From Pirellulaceae bacterium (GTDB taxonomy: Bacteria; Planctomycetota; Planctomycetia; Pirellulales; Thermoguttaceae), in the NCBI GenBank assembly GCA_012744395.1, contig JAAYCB010000452.1, positions 1-45,092 on the forward strand: a stretch of 45,092 nucleotides of DNA, given 5' to 3'. The number at the start of each line of letters is the position of its first letter. The stretch's first letter is position 1. Shown here in pieces: positions 33,745 to 43,156 of this stretch. Position numbers and translations under genes: made by a program. The notes beneath the pieces are model-generated. The model searched no databases. It was not told the origin of the DNA and saw only the letters and a program-made list of their open reading frames with translations.

Positions 33745-36591
33745 ATGGCCCCGCAGCCCGCGCTCGTGCACCGGCTCTCCTCGCCGGCATCCAAGATCGC
33801 CCTGTTCCGCTCGCTGTTCCGCGGGCGCGACGACGTCTATCCGCGCCGCTTCGAGAGCCGCCGGACCGGCAAGTCCGGTTATCAGCCCGCCTGCGCCAAC
33901 GAGTGGGTCCGGGGCGTGTGCCAGAAGCCGAAGGTCAAGTGCACGGACTGCTCCGAGCAGAAGTTCCTTCCCGTCACGGATGAAGCGATCGGCTGGCATC
34001 TTTCGGGCAGGGACGCTGCCGGCCGCGATTTCGTCATGGGTGTTTACCCGCTGCTGCTCGACGAGACCTGTTTCTTCCTGGCGGCCGATTTCGACAAGGC
34101 GGCGTGGCAGGAGGACGCCCGCGCCGTCCTGGAGACCTGCTGCCGCCTCGGCGTGCCGGCCGCGCTGGAGCGATCGCGTTCCGGCAAGGGCGGGCACATC
34201 TGGCTGTTCTTCGCGGAGGCCATTCCCGCGGCGCTGGCCCGCCGGCTCGGTGCGCACATCCTCACCGAGACGATGGAATTCCGGCCGGATGTGGGGCTCG
34301 ACTCCTACGACCGATTCTTCCCCAACCAAGACACTTTGCCGCACGCCGGCCTTGGCAACCTGATCGCCCTGCCGCTGCAAAGACGGCCGCGAGACCGCGG
34401 TAGCAGCGTGTTTCTGGACGATTCGGGCGCTGCCCATCCCGATCAATGGGCGTTTCTTTCCACGGTCGAAAAGATCGACCGTGCGACCGTGGAGCGAATC
34501 GCCCATGATGCGGAACGGCGCGGGCGGATCGTTGGCGTCCGCATGGCCTCGCTGGACGACGAGGATGCCGCGCCCTGGGCCGCGCTTCCCTCGCGCCGCC
34601 GCCAAGAGCCGCCGATCGCCGGCCCGCTGCCGGAGAGCTTGGAGTTGATACTCGGCGACCAGGTCTACATTGCCAAGGATCGACTGCCGCCGGGACTGCG
34701 GAATCGCCTCGTCCGGCTGGCGGCCTTTCAGAATCCGGAGTTCTACAAGGCGCAGGCGATGCGGCTGCCGACGTATGACAAGCCGCGGATCATCGGCTGC
34801 GCCGAGGACCTTGCCCATCACATCGGCCTGCCGCGCGGCTGCCTGGAAGACGTGGAGAATCTGCTTTCCGACCTGGGCATCGCCGCCGCCGTCCGGGACG
34901 AACGAAACGCCGGCTCGCCGCTCGAGGCCAGGTTTCACGGCGAGTTGCTGCCCGAGCAGAAGATCGCCGCCCGGGCGATGCTGGCGCATGAGACGGGCGT
35001 TCTCTGTGCAACGACGGCCTTCGGCAAGACCGTGGTCGCCGCCTGGCTGATCGCCCAGCGGGGAGTCAACACGTTGGTTCTCGTCCACCGCCGCCAGTTG
35101 CTGGAGCAGTGGGTCGAGCGGCTTGCGGCGTTCCTCCACCTGCCGCCCAAGACCATCGGACGAATCGGCGGCGGCCACCGAAAGCCGACCGGCTCGCTCG
35201 ACGTGGCCCTGATTCAGAGCCTGGTGCGCAAGGGCGTCGTCCAGGACTGCGTGGGAGACTACGGCCAGCTCATCGTCGATGAATGCCACCATCTGTCCGC
35301 CCGGAGCTTCGAGCAGGTCGCCCGGCGGGCGCGGGCGCGATTCGTCACGGGGCTTTCCGCCACGGTCGCGCGCAAGGACGGCCACCACCCGATCCTCTTC
35401 ATGCAATGCGGCCCGGTGCGCCACCGCGTCGATGCGAAGGCGCAGGCCGATGCGCGCCCCTTCGCGCACGTCGTGCTGGTCCGACCGACGTCGTTTCGCC
35501 CCCTGAAACCGGCCGATCCGGACATGCGAATCCAGTTCCATGAACTTTACGGGGAGCTGATCGCCGACGGGCGGCGCAACGAGGCCATCTGCGACGAGGT
35601 CGTGCGGGCTGTCCGCGAAGGCCGTTCGCCCCTGGTGTTGACCGAGCGCAACGAGCACCTCGACAACCTGGCTGCGCGGCTCTCGCCCGGCGTCCGCCAC
35701 CTCGTCGTGCTGCGCGGCGGCGCGCGGCCCGCAGAGGCCCGGTCGCTCGCCACGCGGCTGGCGGCGATTCCCGAGAACGAGGAGCGGGTCCTGCTCGCCA
35801 CGGGTCGATATGTCGGCGAGGGGTTCGACGATGCAAGGCTCGACACCTTGTTTCTGACGCTTCCCGTTTCATGGCGCGGGACGATCGCGCAGTACGTCGG
35901 CCGGTTGCACCGGCTGAATCACCGCAAGCGCGAGGTCCGGGTGTATGACTACGCCGACCTGGATGTGCCGATGCTCGCGCGGATGTTCGATCGGCGCTGC
36001 CGCGGCTACGAAGCGGTCGGGTATACCGTCATGCTGCCGGCCAGTGCGGTACCCGGCTGGCCCGCCGAGGCGCCGCTGCCCGTCGATCCCCAGTGGAAAC
36101 AGGACTACGCGGCGACCGTGCGGCGGCTGGTTCGCGACGGCGTCGACCCGCCGCTGGCCAACCTCTTCGTTCACGCGGCAGGCGAGGTCTCTCCGCATGC
36201 CGAAGGCATCGAGCGCGCACGAAGCGCCACCGAGGCGTTTCTTTACCAGCGATTGGAGACGCTGTCGGAGACCGCCGGGCTGTTCCGCCTCAACGCCGAG
36301 TTGCCGATTCCCTTTGACGGACGTGGGCGGATGGAGGTCGATCTGCTGGCCGCCGACGAGCGGATCGCCATCGAGATCGACGGCGGTCAGCACCTGGGCG
36401 ATGCGGAGGCTTATCGCCGCGATCGGCGCAAAGACCTTCTGTTGCAGGAGAACGGCTACCTCGTCCTGCGATTCCTCGCCGAAGACGCCGGCAAACGCCT
36501 CGATGCGGTTCTCGACGCGATCCTGCGCGCACTTGCCCGGCGACGCGGGCGGACGGACGACGGGAAGGACGCCCCCGCGTCCGACGCGTGA
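33745..36591 (+). CDS. TOTE-like AEP primase / SF2 helicase / DUF559 nuclease
   Basis: This is a 948-residue multidomain protein. Residues 45-70 hold a four-Cys cluster (Cys50, 59, 66, 69). An AEP-TOTE primase domain follows, with Asp115-x-Asp117 in LAADFD, a second block SGKGGHIWLFF, and LGNLIALPLQ. A superfamily 2 helicase spans about 400-750: motif I ATTAFGKT (Lys428), DECHH (Asp512), LSAT (537-540), and QYVGRLHR (716-723). The C-terminus (about 830-930) is a DUF559/Vsr-like nuclease (MEVDLL with Asp866, IAIEIDGGQH with Glu877 and Asp879, LLQENGYLVLRF). AEP-TOTE proteins are predicted conflict-system enzymes acting on invading nucleic acid. Here it is a lone gene with GGAG 8 nt before the ATG. 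Motif I has Ala where Gly is usual. Confidence 0.87.
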   Translation: MAPQPALVHRLSSPASKIALFRSLFRGRDDVYPRRFESRRTGKSGYQPACANEWVRGVCQKPKVKCTDCSEQKFLPVTDEAIGWHLSGRDAAGRDFVMGVYPLLLDETCFFLAADFDKAAWQEDARAVLETCCRLGVPAALERSRSGKGGHIWLFFAEAIPAALARRLGAHILTETMEFRPDVGLDSYDRFFPNQDTLPHAGLGNLIALPLQRRPRDRGSSVFLDDSGAAHPDQWAFLSTVEKIDRATVERIAHDAERRGRIVGVRMASLDDEDAAPWAALPSRRRQEPPIAGPLPESLELILGDQVYIAKDRLPPGLRNRLVRLAAFQNPEFYKAQAMRLPTYDKPRIIGCAEDLAHHIGLPRGCLEDVENLLSDLGIAAAVRDERNAGSPLEARFHGELLPEQKIAARAMLAHETGVLCATTAFGKTVVAAWLIAQRGVNTLVLVHRRQLLEQWVERLAAFLHLPPKTIGRIGGGHRKPTGSLDVALIQSLVRKGVVQDCVGDYGQLIVDECHHLSARSFEQVARRARARFVTGLSATVARKDGHHPILFMQCGPVRHRVDAKAQADARPFAHVVLVRPTSFRPLKPADPDMRIQFHELYGELIADGRRNEAICDEVVRAVREGRSPLVLTERNEHLDNLAARLSPGVRHLVVLRGGARPAEARSLATRLAAIPENEERVLLATGRYVGEGFDDARLDTLFLTLPVSWRGTIAQYVGRLHRLNHRKREVRVYDYADLDVPMLARMFDRRCRGYEAVGYTVMLPASAVPGWPAEAPLPVDPQWKQDYAATVRRLVRDGVDPPLANLFVHAAGEVSPHAEGIERARSATEAFLYQRLETLSETAGLFRLNAELPIPFDGRGRMEVDLLAADERIAIEIDGGQHLGDAEAYRRDRRKDLLLQENGYLVLRFLAEDAGKRLDAVLDAILRALARRRGRTDDGKDAPASDA

Positions 36592-36951
36592 GAGTTGATT
36601 GGGCGGGCCGTGATGGCGATTTTCCTTGGCTCGCGCGGCTTGAGCCCGGCGCGGTGCAATTCCCCGGGAGAATCTCCGGAGACCGCTGGGGGGGCGTGCA
36701 ACACGGGTGTTTGCACCTTGCCCGTCGGATTTTCCGCCTCGCCCGGAACGGCGCCCGATTCGTGATTGCAAGTCGTTAATTCAAGGCGGTTTACGGCGCG
36801 GCTTTTTCCTTGCCTGGAGTTGTGGCCGGGACGGAAAAACGGTATATTACGGGTTTGCACAAAGCGCCGCCGGGTGCATCTGGCGGCGGCTCGTCCCACG
36901 GCGGCCGACGTGCCGCGGAGCGGGCGTGTTTCTTCCTCGAAAGGATGATCC
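36592..36951. other. 360-bp leader region of gyrA
   Basis: No gene was found. The stretch is less GC-rich toward its 3' end and contains the gyrA promoter at 36820-36848, leaving a leader of about 97 nt before the start at 36952. Confidence 0.65.
36820..36848 (+). promoter_or_regulatory. sigma70-type promoter of gyrA
   Basis: TTGTGG (36820-36825), a 17-nt spacer, and TATATT (36843-36848). The transcription start is expected near 36855. The spacing is ideal and the -10 matches five of six consensus bases. It separates gyrA expression from the upstream TOTE-like gene. Confidence 0.65.
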
Positions 36952-39708
36952 TTGTCGACCGATTCGAATCTCCCTCCCGGCCCCCCCGAGGTGCCGGGCG
37001 ATGGGTCCATGGCGGGCGGGGCCGCGGGCCTTGCTGGGCGGCTGTCCCAACTCCCGATCGAAGAGGAGCTTAAAGACAGCTACCTGACGTACGCGATGAG
37101 TGTGATTGTCAGCCGGGCGCTGCCCGACGTGCGCGACGGCCTGAAGCCTTCGCAGAGGCGGATTCTGGTGGCGATGAACGACCTGAATCTGGGGCCAGGC
37201 GCCGGGCGGGTCAAGTGCGCCAAGATTTCGGGTGACACGAGCGGCAACTACCACCCCCACGGCGAGAGCGTGATCTACCCCACGCTGGTCCGCATGGCCC
37301 AGGAATGGAACCTGCGGCACGTGCTGATCGACAAGCAGGGGAACTTCGGTTCCATCGCCGGCCTCCCGCCCGCCGCGATGCGATACACCGAAGCCCGGAT
37401 GTCGCCGATCGCCGCCTTGATGCTCGAGGACATCAAGCTGGACACGGTCGACTACGTGCCGACCTACGATGAGCGGCACGTGGAGCCGACGGTCTTGCCG
37501 TCGAAGTTCCCCAACCTGCTCGTCAACGGGGCCAACGGGATCGCCGTGGGCATGGCCACCTCGATCCCCCCCCACAACCTCGGCGAGGTTTGCAGCGGGC
37601 TGATCCGGCTGATCGACGATCCGAACGTGTCGATCGACGAACTGCTGGAGATCATTCCCGGGCCCGACTTTCCCACCGGCGGGATCATCTGCGGGCGGAG
37701 CGGGATCCGCCGCGGCTACTACACCGGCCGGGGCACGGTCGTCGTCCGCGCCCGAGCCCATATCGAGGAGATGGAGCGGGGCTACCGGATCGTCGTCACC
37801 GAAATCCCCTACCAGCAGGCCCGCGACCGCGTCGAGGAGCGGATCGCCGCCCTGGTCAACGAGGGGCGGATTCCGGACATCCGGGCGATTCGCAATGAAA
37901 GCGACCTGGACGAGCCCGTCCGCCTGATCCTGGAATTGAAGCGCGACGCCGATCCAGAGATCGTCTTGAATCAGCTCTACAAGTTCTCGCCGCTGCAAGA
38001 CACGTTCTCGCTGATCCTGCTGGCGCTTGTCGACGGCAAGCCGCGCGTCCTCTCGCTGAAGGGGATTCTGGAGGAATTCCTCCGCCACCGGGTCACGGTG
38101 ATCCGCCGCCGGACGCAGTTCCTGTTGGCCAAGGCGCGGCAGCGGAAACACACCGTCGAGGGCCTGCTCCTGGCCCACGCGAATATCGACGAGGTGATCC
38201 GGGTGATCCGCTCGTCGAAGACGCAGGCCGAGGCCAAGGATCGCTTGATGCAGATCGAGTGCCCGGCGGCGATGCTCGCCCGCGCCCTGGGCGAGAACGG
38301 GTTCGCGATCTTTCAGGAGGAGCGCGGAGCGGCCGAGAGTTATACGCTGACTCCGGTCCAGGCCGACGCGATCCTCCGCATGACCTTGGGCCAGCTGGTC
38401 AATCTCGAACAGGAGAAGCTCGGCGACGAGCACCGCAACCTGCTGGCGAACATCGGCGAATACCGGCAAATCCTCTCCGATGAGCAGAATATCCGCGCGA
38501 TCATCCGCCAGGACCTCGAGGAGTTGAAGCGCAAGCACGCCGACAAGCGGCGCACCGAAATCGACGGCGAGGAGATCGGCGACATCGACCTGGAGGACCT
38601 GATCGAAGAGGAGACGATGGTCGTCTCGATCAGTTCGAACGGCTACATCAAACGGACGCCGATCACCGAGTACCGCACGCAGCGCCGCGGCGGCAAGGGG
38701 CTCAAGGGCGCCAAGGCGGAGGACGAGGACCCGATCCAGCACCTGTTCGTGGCCAGCACCCACGCCTACCTGCTGTTCTTCACGAACCTCGGCCGGGTCT
38801 ACTGGCGGAAGGTCTACCAACTGCCCCAGCTCGCCCGCGACAGCCGCGGGCGCGCGATCGTCAACCTGCTCCAGCTCGCCGAAGGGGAGCAGATCATGGA
38901 CTGCCGCGCGGTCCGCGATTTTGAGAAGGAGGGGAGTTTTCTTGTCATGGCGACCGCCGGAGGGCTGGTCAAGAAGACGCCGCTGAAGGCCTATGGCCGG
39001 CCGATGAAGGCCGGGATCATCGCCATCAAGCTCCGCGAAGGCGACGAACTGGTCGATGTCGTCGTGGCCGAGCCGGGGGACGAGCTCGTGCTCTCCACGG
39101 CCCACGGCATGGCGATCCGCTTCCGCCAGTCCGACGTGAGGGCGATGGGGCGGAATTCCAGCGGCGTCAAGGGGATCGCGCTCGTCGGCGACGACAAAGT
39201 GGTGGGGATGGTCGTGGCCGAGCCCGACGCCTGCCTGCTCACGGTCTGCGCCCACGGCTACGGCAAGCGGACGCCATTCGGGCCCAACCTCGATGCCGAG
39301 GAAGACCGGTCCGAGCCGGACAACGGCAGCGACGAGGAGACTGGCGACAACCAGAACGGCGCCGACGAGCTTCTGGTGGAGGACCCGGGCGGCGCGTTCG
39401 ATGAAGAAGAGGAGGTCTCTTCGCAGCGCAGCTACCGCACCCAGCGCCGCGGCGGCAAGGGCCTCCGCGACATCAAGACCACCGATCGCAACGGCCCGGT
39501 GATCGGCGTCGTCCGCATCTGCGACGACGACGAACTGCTGATGATCACCGCCAGGGGCAAGCTCCAGCGGATCGCCGCCAAGGAGGTCAGCATCCTCGGG
39601 CGCAACACCCAGGGAGTCCGCGTCATGAATCTGGGCGGCGATGACACGCTGGTGGCCGTCAAACGCGTCCCCCAGGAGGACGCCAACGGCGAGACCGAAG
39701 AGAACTAG
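36952..39708 (+). CDS. gyrA: DNA gyrase subunit A
   Basis: This 918-residue protein is the breakage-reunion subunit of type IIA topoisomerase. The catalytic Tyr145 is in [10 protein letters not shown], and the quinolone-determining region reads [10 protein letters not shown], so Ser is kept at the E. coli 83 position and Pro replaces Asp at 87. The GyrA box QRRGGKG appears at 577-583 and again at 831-837 in the C-terminal pinwheel. Between blades lies an acidic insertion (about 782-826) absent from E. coli GyrA. The TTG at 36952 is chosen because AAGGA precedes it by 6 nt and no in-frame ATG lies near the conserved N-terminus. cysK begins one base after the stop. ParC is less likely because the pinwheel and GyrA box are complete. 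Confidence 0.97.
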   Translation: MSTDSNLPPGPPEVPGDGSMAGGAAGLAGRLSQLPIEEELKDSYLTYAMSVIVSRALPDVRDGLKPSQRRILVAMNDLNLGPGAGRVKCAKISGDTSGNYHPHGESVIYPTLVRMAQEWNLRHVLIDKQGNFGSIAGLPPAAMRYTEARMSPIAALMLEDIKLDTVDYVPTYDERHVEPTVLPSKFPNLLVNGANGIAVGMATSIPPHNLGEVCSGLIRLIDDPNVSIDELLEIIPGPDFPTGGIICGRSGIRRGYYTGRGTVVVRARAHIEEMERGYRIVVTEIPYQQARDRVEERIAALVNEGRIPDIRAIRNESDLDEPVRLILELKRDADPEIVLNQLYKFSPLQDTFSLILLALVDGKPRVLSLKGILEEFLRHRVTVIRRRTQFLLAKARQRKHTVEGLLLAHANIDEVIRVIRSSKTQAEAKDRLMQIECPAAMLARALGENGFAIFQEERGAAESYTLTPVQADAILRMTLGQLVNLEQEKLGDEHRNLLANIGEYRQILSDEQNIRAIIRQDLEELKRKHADKRRTEIDGEEIGDIDLEDLIEEETMVVSISSNGYIKRTPITEYRTQRRGGKGLKGAKAEDEDPIQHLFVASTHAYLLFFTNLGRVYWRKVYQLPQLARDSRGRAIVNLLQLAEGEQIMDCRAVRDFEKEGSFLVMATAGGLVKKTPLKAYGRPMKAGIIAIKLREGDELVDVVVAEPGDELVLSTAHGMAIRFRQSDVRAMGRNSSGVKGIALVGDDKVVGMVVAEPDACLLTVCAHGYGKRTPFGPNLDAEEDRSEPDNGSDEETGDNQNGADELLVEDPGGAFDEEEEVSSQRSYRTQRRGGKGLRDIKTTDRNGPVIGVVRICDDDELLMITARGKLQRIAAKEVSILGRNTQGVRVMNLGGDDTLVAVKRVPQEDANGETEEN

Positions 39709-39709
39709 G

Positions 39710-40600
39710 ATGCTCACCAACAGTATTCTCGATCTGATCGGCAAGACCCCGCTCGTCCGCCTCGGCGAGGAGAACATCTATGCCAAGGCGGAGTTCCTCA
39801 ACCCCGGCGGGAGCATCAAGGACCGCGTCGCCCTGGCGATGCTCGAAGGCGCCGAGCGCGACGGCCGCTTGAGGCCCGACTCGATCATCTGCGAGCCGAC
39901 GAGCGGCAACACCGGCATCGGCGTGGCGCTGATCGGCCGGCTGAAGGGATACCGCGTCAAGATCGTCATGCCCGAGGGGATGAGCGAGGAGCGGAAGAAG
40001 ATCATCCGGGCCCTGGGGGCGGAGTTGATTCTCACGCCCGACGAGGAGAGCGTTGACGGGGCCGTCCGCAGGGTCAAGGAGATCGCCGCCGGGGACCGGC
40101 GCGTGTTCGTCCCCCAGCAGTTCGAGAATCCCGACAACCCCCGCTGCCACTACGAGCACACCGCCCACGAATTGTGGCGGCAGATCGGCGGCGAAGTGGA
40201 TTGCTTCATCGCCGGCGTGGGCAGCGGCGGCACGCTTCAGGGCGTCGGCGCGTTCCTCAAGGAGCACAAGCCGAATGCGAAGGTCGTCGCCGTCGAGCCG
40301 AAAAATGTCTCGGCCCTGCTGGGGCACGAGCCGGGGCTGCATCAGATCCAGGGGATCGGCGACGGCTTCATTCCCGCAGTCCTCGACATCTCGCTGGTCG
40401 ATGAAGTCGTCGAGGTCAGCGACGAGGACGCGATCGAAACGACCCGGCAGCTCGGCCGCGACCTGGGACTGCTCGTCGGGATTTCGTCCGGGGCCAACGT
40501 CTGGGCGGCGCGGGAGCTGATCGCCCGGGGATTCGAGGGGAAGATCGCCACCGTGCTGGCCGACCGGGCGGAACGCTATTTCAGCACGGCGCTGCTCTGA
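39710..40600 (+). CDS. cysK: cysteine synthase A (O-acetylserine sulfhydrylase)
   Basis: This 296-residue fold-type II PLP enzyme converts O-acetylserine and sulfide to cysteine. The PLP lysine is Lys37 in NPGGSIKDRVA, the substrate loop is TSGNTGIG, the phosphate-binding loop is GVGSGGTLQG, and GISSGAN is also conserved. The C-terminus ERYFSTALL is the usual end of the family. The length is normal. The gene starts one base after gyrA, so it is probably translated from the same transcript; this pairing of gyrase and cysteine synthesis has no obvious functional logic. CysM or a cystathionine-beta-synthase-type enzyme is the alternative. Confidence 0.95.
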   Translation: MLTNSILDLIGKTPLVRLGEENIYAKAEFLNPGGSIKDRVALAMLEGAERDGRLRPDSIICEPTSGNTGIGVALIGRLKGYRVKIVMPEGMSEERKKIIRALGAELILTPDEESVDGAVRRVKEIAAGDRRVFVPQQFENPDNPRCHYEHTAHELWRQIGGEVDCFIAGVGSGGTLQGVGAFLKEHKPNAKVVAVEPKNVSALLGHEPGLHQIQGIGDGFIPAVLDISLVDEVVEVSDEDAIETTRQLGRDLGLLVGISSGANVWAARELIARGFEGKIATVLADRAERYFSTALL

Positions 40601-40601
40601 G

Positions 40602-40811
40602 CTACGAGGACAGCCGCTGGAGGGCCCGGGCAGCCTCGGACCGCACGCGCGGGTCCTCGTCGGCCGTTCGCTGGGCAAGGGCCTCGAGCGCCGCGGAGGC
40701 GCGGCGGCCGAGCAGGCGGAGGGCTCCGGCGGCATTCCGCCGCACGCTGGAATCGGCGTCGCTCAGGCGGCAGACAAGCTTGGCGACAAGCGGATCGTCA
40801 ATCGTGGCCAT
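40602..40811 (-). CDS. small HEAT-repeat protein
   Basis: This 69-residue protein consists of two HEAT/PBS-lyase-type helical repeats: LVCRLSDADSSVRRNAAGAL and LAQRTADEDPRVRSEAARAL. Both have the D-x-x-x-R-x-x-A pattern of bacterial HEAT repeats, which act as protein-binding scaffolds. It is 76 bp downstream of ridA on the same strand and convergent with cysK (1-bp gap between the stops). It may be a stand-alone adaptor or a remnant of a longer repeat protein. Confidence 0.7.
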   Translation of the reverse strand: MATIDDPLVAKLVCRLSDADSSVRRNAAGALRLLGRRASAALEALAQRTADEDPRVRSEAARALQRLSS

Positions 40812-40887
40812 TTCAAGACTCCCGATGCATGGCGCGGAGGAGCCAAATCCTCCTGATCCATGTATCGGCGGCGGACTTCGCCGGTCT

Positions 40888-41385
40888 TCAGTCCGCGGCG
40901 ATTCCTGGGGGCGGTTCGACCTCGAAGACAGCCTCGATTTCGACGGGGACGCCCAGCGGCAGCGAACCGGCGCCCATGGCGCTGCGGGCGCCGACGCCGT
41001 GCTCCGGGCCGAAGACGTCGGCAAGCAACTGGCTTGCGCCGTTGATCACTGCGGGCTGCTGGTCGAACCGCGGCGCGGCGTTGACCATGCCGAAGATGCG
41101 GATCACGCGGCGGACCCGCTCGAGCGACCCGAGGGCCGCCCTCAGGGTGGCGAGAATCCCCAAGGCGGCCAGCTCGGCGGCGCGGCGGCCGGCCTCCACG
41201 TCGCAGTCTTCACCGAGCTTGCCTCTGACAATCTCGCCCGACGGCGCCACGGGCAGGTGGCCCGAGACGTAGGCCAGTCTCCCGTGGAAGACCACGGTCT
41301 TGTAGAGCCCCTTGGCGGCCGGCGGCGGCGGCATCTGGATGCCAAGTTGGGCCAACCTTGCCGAAAGCCGCGTCTCCGCGCTCAT
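40888..41385 (-). CDS. RidA family protein (YjgF/YER057c/UK114)
   Basis: This 165-residue protein has RidA features: YVSGHLPVAPSGEIVRGKLG, IRIFGMVNAAP, and the C-terminal GARSAMGAGSLPLGVPVEIEAVFEV, with the conserved Arg of the active pocket. The family deaminates reactive enamines such as 2-aminoacrylate. It is longer than classical RidA (about 128 residues), as in the YjgF subgroups with an N-terminal helix. It lies 15 bp downstream of hisG and has AAGGGG before its ATG, so it belongs to the his transcript. Confidence 0.9.
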   Translation of the reverse strand: MSAETRLSARLAQLGIQMPPPPAAKGLYKTVVFHGRLAYVSGHLPVAPSGEIVRGKLGEDCDVEAGRRAAELAALGILATLRAALGSLERVRRVIRIFGMVNAAPRFDQQPAVINGASQLLADVFGPEHGVGARSAMGAGSLPLGVPVEIEAVFEVEPPPGIAAD

Positions 41386-41400
41386 CGCGCCCCCCTTCGG

Positions 41401-42276
41401 TCAATCGATGATCTTGGTCAGTGGATACTCGACGATCCCCCGCGCGCCGGCCGCCCGCAGACGCGGAATGATGTGGCGGACGATCGATTCGTCGATGATC
41501 GTGTTGACCGCCACCCAGGCTTCGTCCGCGAGATTGGAGATCGTCGGCTTCTGCAGCGCGGGCAGCAGCGCCAACACCTTGCCGAGGCTCTGCCGGGAGA
41601 CGTTCATCATCAGGCCGACCTTCCCTTCGGCAGCCATCGCGGCGCGGAGCATCAGGGCGAGATCGTCGATCTTCTGCTGCTTCCAGCGATCGGTGTAGGC
41701 CTGCTTGTTGGCGATCAGCCGCGTCGTGCTTCGGAGCACCTCGTCGACGATCCGCAGGTTGTTCGCGCGCAGGGAACTGCCCGTCTCGGTGACCTCGACA
41801 ATCGCGTCGACCAGCTTCGGCGGTTTCACCTCGGTGGCGCCCCAACTGAACTCGACCCGCGCCTTGACGCCGTGCCGCTCCAGATAGCGCGTGGCGAGAC
41901 CGACCGCCTCCGTGGCAATCCGCTTGCCTTCCAGGTCCTCGACGGTCCGCACGGGGGAATCTTCCGGCACGCAGAGGACCCAGCGGACGGGCCGGCGGCT
42001 GACTTTCGAAAACACCAGCTCCGCCACCTCGTGAACGTCCGCGCCGGTCTCCATGATCCAGTCGTAGCCGGTCAAGCCGGCGTCGAGGACGCCGTCGGCC
42101 ACGTAGCGCGCCATTTCCTGAGCACGGATCAGCAGGCAATCGATCTCATCGTCGTCGATGTCCGGGTAATAACTGCGTGAATTGAAGGAGATCTTGTAAC
42201 CCGCCCGGCGGAACAGTTCCGCCGTCGCGTCCTGCAAGCTCCCGGCCGGGATTCCCAGCTTCAGGATGTTCTGCAT
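41401..42276 (-). CDS. hisG: ATP phosphoribosyltransferase, long form
   Basis: This 291-residue enzyme catalyses the first step of histidine synthesis, joining ATP and PRPP. Diagnostic segments are [10 protein letters not shown] at the N-terminus, [22 protein letters not shown] and [15 protein letters not shown] (the PRPP loop). A C-terminal ACT-like regulatory domain (about 215-291, VGLMMNVSR ... [10 protein letters not shown]) shows it is the long HisG(L) form, which does not need HisZ and is feedback-inhibited by histidine. It starts 6 bp after the hisI stop. Confidence 0.96.
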   Translation of the reverse strand: MQNILKLGIPAGSLQDATAELFRRAGYKISFNSRSYYPDIDDDEIDCLLIRAQEMARYVADGVLDAGLTGYDWIMETGADVHEVAELVFSKVSRRPVRWVLCVPEDSPVRTVEDLEGKRIATEAVGLATRYLERHGVKARVEFSWGATEVKPPKLVDAIVEVTETGSSLRANNLRIVDEVLRSTTRLIANKQAYTDRWKQQKIDDLALMLRAAMAAEGKVGLMMNVSRQSLGKVLALLPALQKPTISNLADEAWVAVNTIIDESIVRHIIPRLRAAGARGIVEYPLTKIID

Positions 42277-42282
42277 TGCGTT

Positions 42283-42750
42283 TCACCCCAGGTCTGAATC
42301 GGTCTTTGTCTGGCGGGAAGGGGTCGCTTCCCCCGAATGAGCGACTCGCTGCCCGCCGTACACCTGGGCCGGATCGAATACCCGCTCGCCCTCCGTTTCG
42401 AGCCCGCCGGGGGTCACTCGGCGGAAGAAACAGCTCTTGTACCCCTCGTGGCAGGCGGCGCCGCCGACCTGTTCGACCTTGAGCAGGACCGTGTCGCAAT
42501 CGCAGTCGATATAGATCGCGCGGACAAGCTGGAGATTGCCGCTTTCCTCGCCCTTGCGCCAAAGCCTCTTCCGGCTGCGGCTGTAATAGACGGCCTCGCC
42601 GGTCCGCAACGTCTCGGCGTAGCTTTCCGGGCTCATGTAGGCCATCATCAACACCTCGCCGGTCGCCGCGTCCTGGGCGATCGCCGGCAGCAGGCCCTCG
42701 CATTTGGCAAAGTCGGGCCCTTGTTCCGCCCTTTCTCGTTTTTCCGACAT
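42283..42750 (-). CDS. hisI: phosphoribosyl-AMP cyclohydrolase
   Basis: This 155-residue protein carries out the cyclohydrolase step of histidine synthesis. It has [30 protein letters not shown], the metal-binding IDCDCDTVL, and HEGYKSCFF; the Asp-Cys-Asp and later Cys residues are the zinc/magnesium ligands. It lacks the HisE domain found in E. coli HisIE, so the pyrophosphohydrolase must be encoded elsewhere. An extra tail of about 30 residues follows the core. ATG 42750 has AAAGG 9 nt upstream. It is the first gene of the hisI-hisG-ridA set. Confidence 0.95.
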   Translation of the reverse strand: MSEKRERAEQGPDFAKCEGLLPAIAQDAATGEVLMMAYMSPESYAETLRTGEAVYYSRSRKRLWRKGEESGNLQLVRAIYIDCDCDTVLLKVEQVGGAACHEGYKSCFFRRVTPGGLETEGERVFDPAQVYGGQRVAHSGEATPSRQTKTDSDLG

Positions 42751-43156
42751 CACAGTTCACCTTTCCCGAAACGCCTCAGGATAATCCGAGCCGATGGATC
42801 ACGCCAGGGCCCGCCCCCCTGCGGGGGGTAATGATCCAGCCCGCCGTACCGTTTATTCCTACGGCGCTTCCTCCCATCCGGCGACGCGCGTCGGCTTCGC
42901 CGCCTGGCCGGCGCGGATCGTCCCCGGCGGGCGGCGGCGGCGAGGCGCCGCCCGCCGTTCTACACGGCACGATTGACGCGTTCCACAAGAGTCGCGCAAC
43001 GGGGTTGGCGCGCGGTAGATTGGAGCAGGCTGCCGCCGGTTGCCGAGTAAGAAGCTAGCTCGAAGCCGGACCGGCCGCCTCCCGCGGTCGAAAACCGACC
43101 GAACTGCCGCCCGTCTTGAGCGTCTGCCGCCGCCCCCCTCGCGGAAAGGACCTCCC
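42751..43156. other. 406-bp divergent region between hisI and the GT2 gene
   Basis: No gene was found. It contains a G/C hairpin at 42814-42828 (six C, TGC, six G) in the hisI leader. No T-box, his leader peptide or attenuator was recognised. A TTGACG at 42973-42978 has no good -10 at the right spacing. Confidence 0.55.

Noticed and set aside
33745-36591. Type I restriction or Cas3-like enzyme
   Set aside because: The primase DxD block, four-Cys cluster and C-terminal DUF559 nuclease do not match HsdR or Cas3, and no specificity subunit, methylase or CRISPR array is present.
36847-39777. 976-codon minus-strand frame opposite gyrA
   Set aside because: Antisense of an unmistakable GyrA.
42814-42828. 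C6-TGC-G6 hairpin as a his attenuator
   Set aside because: No leader peptide with His codons, no alternative pairing or U-tract seen; kept only as a hairpin.
42973-42978. TTGACG as promoter of the GT2 gene
   Set aside because: No acceptable -10 at 15-19 nt spacing.
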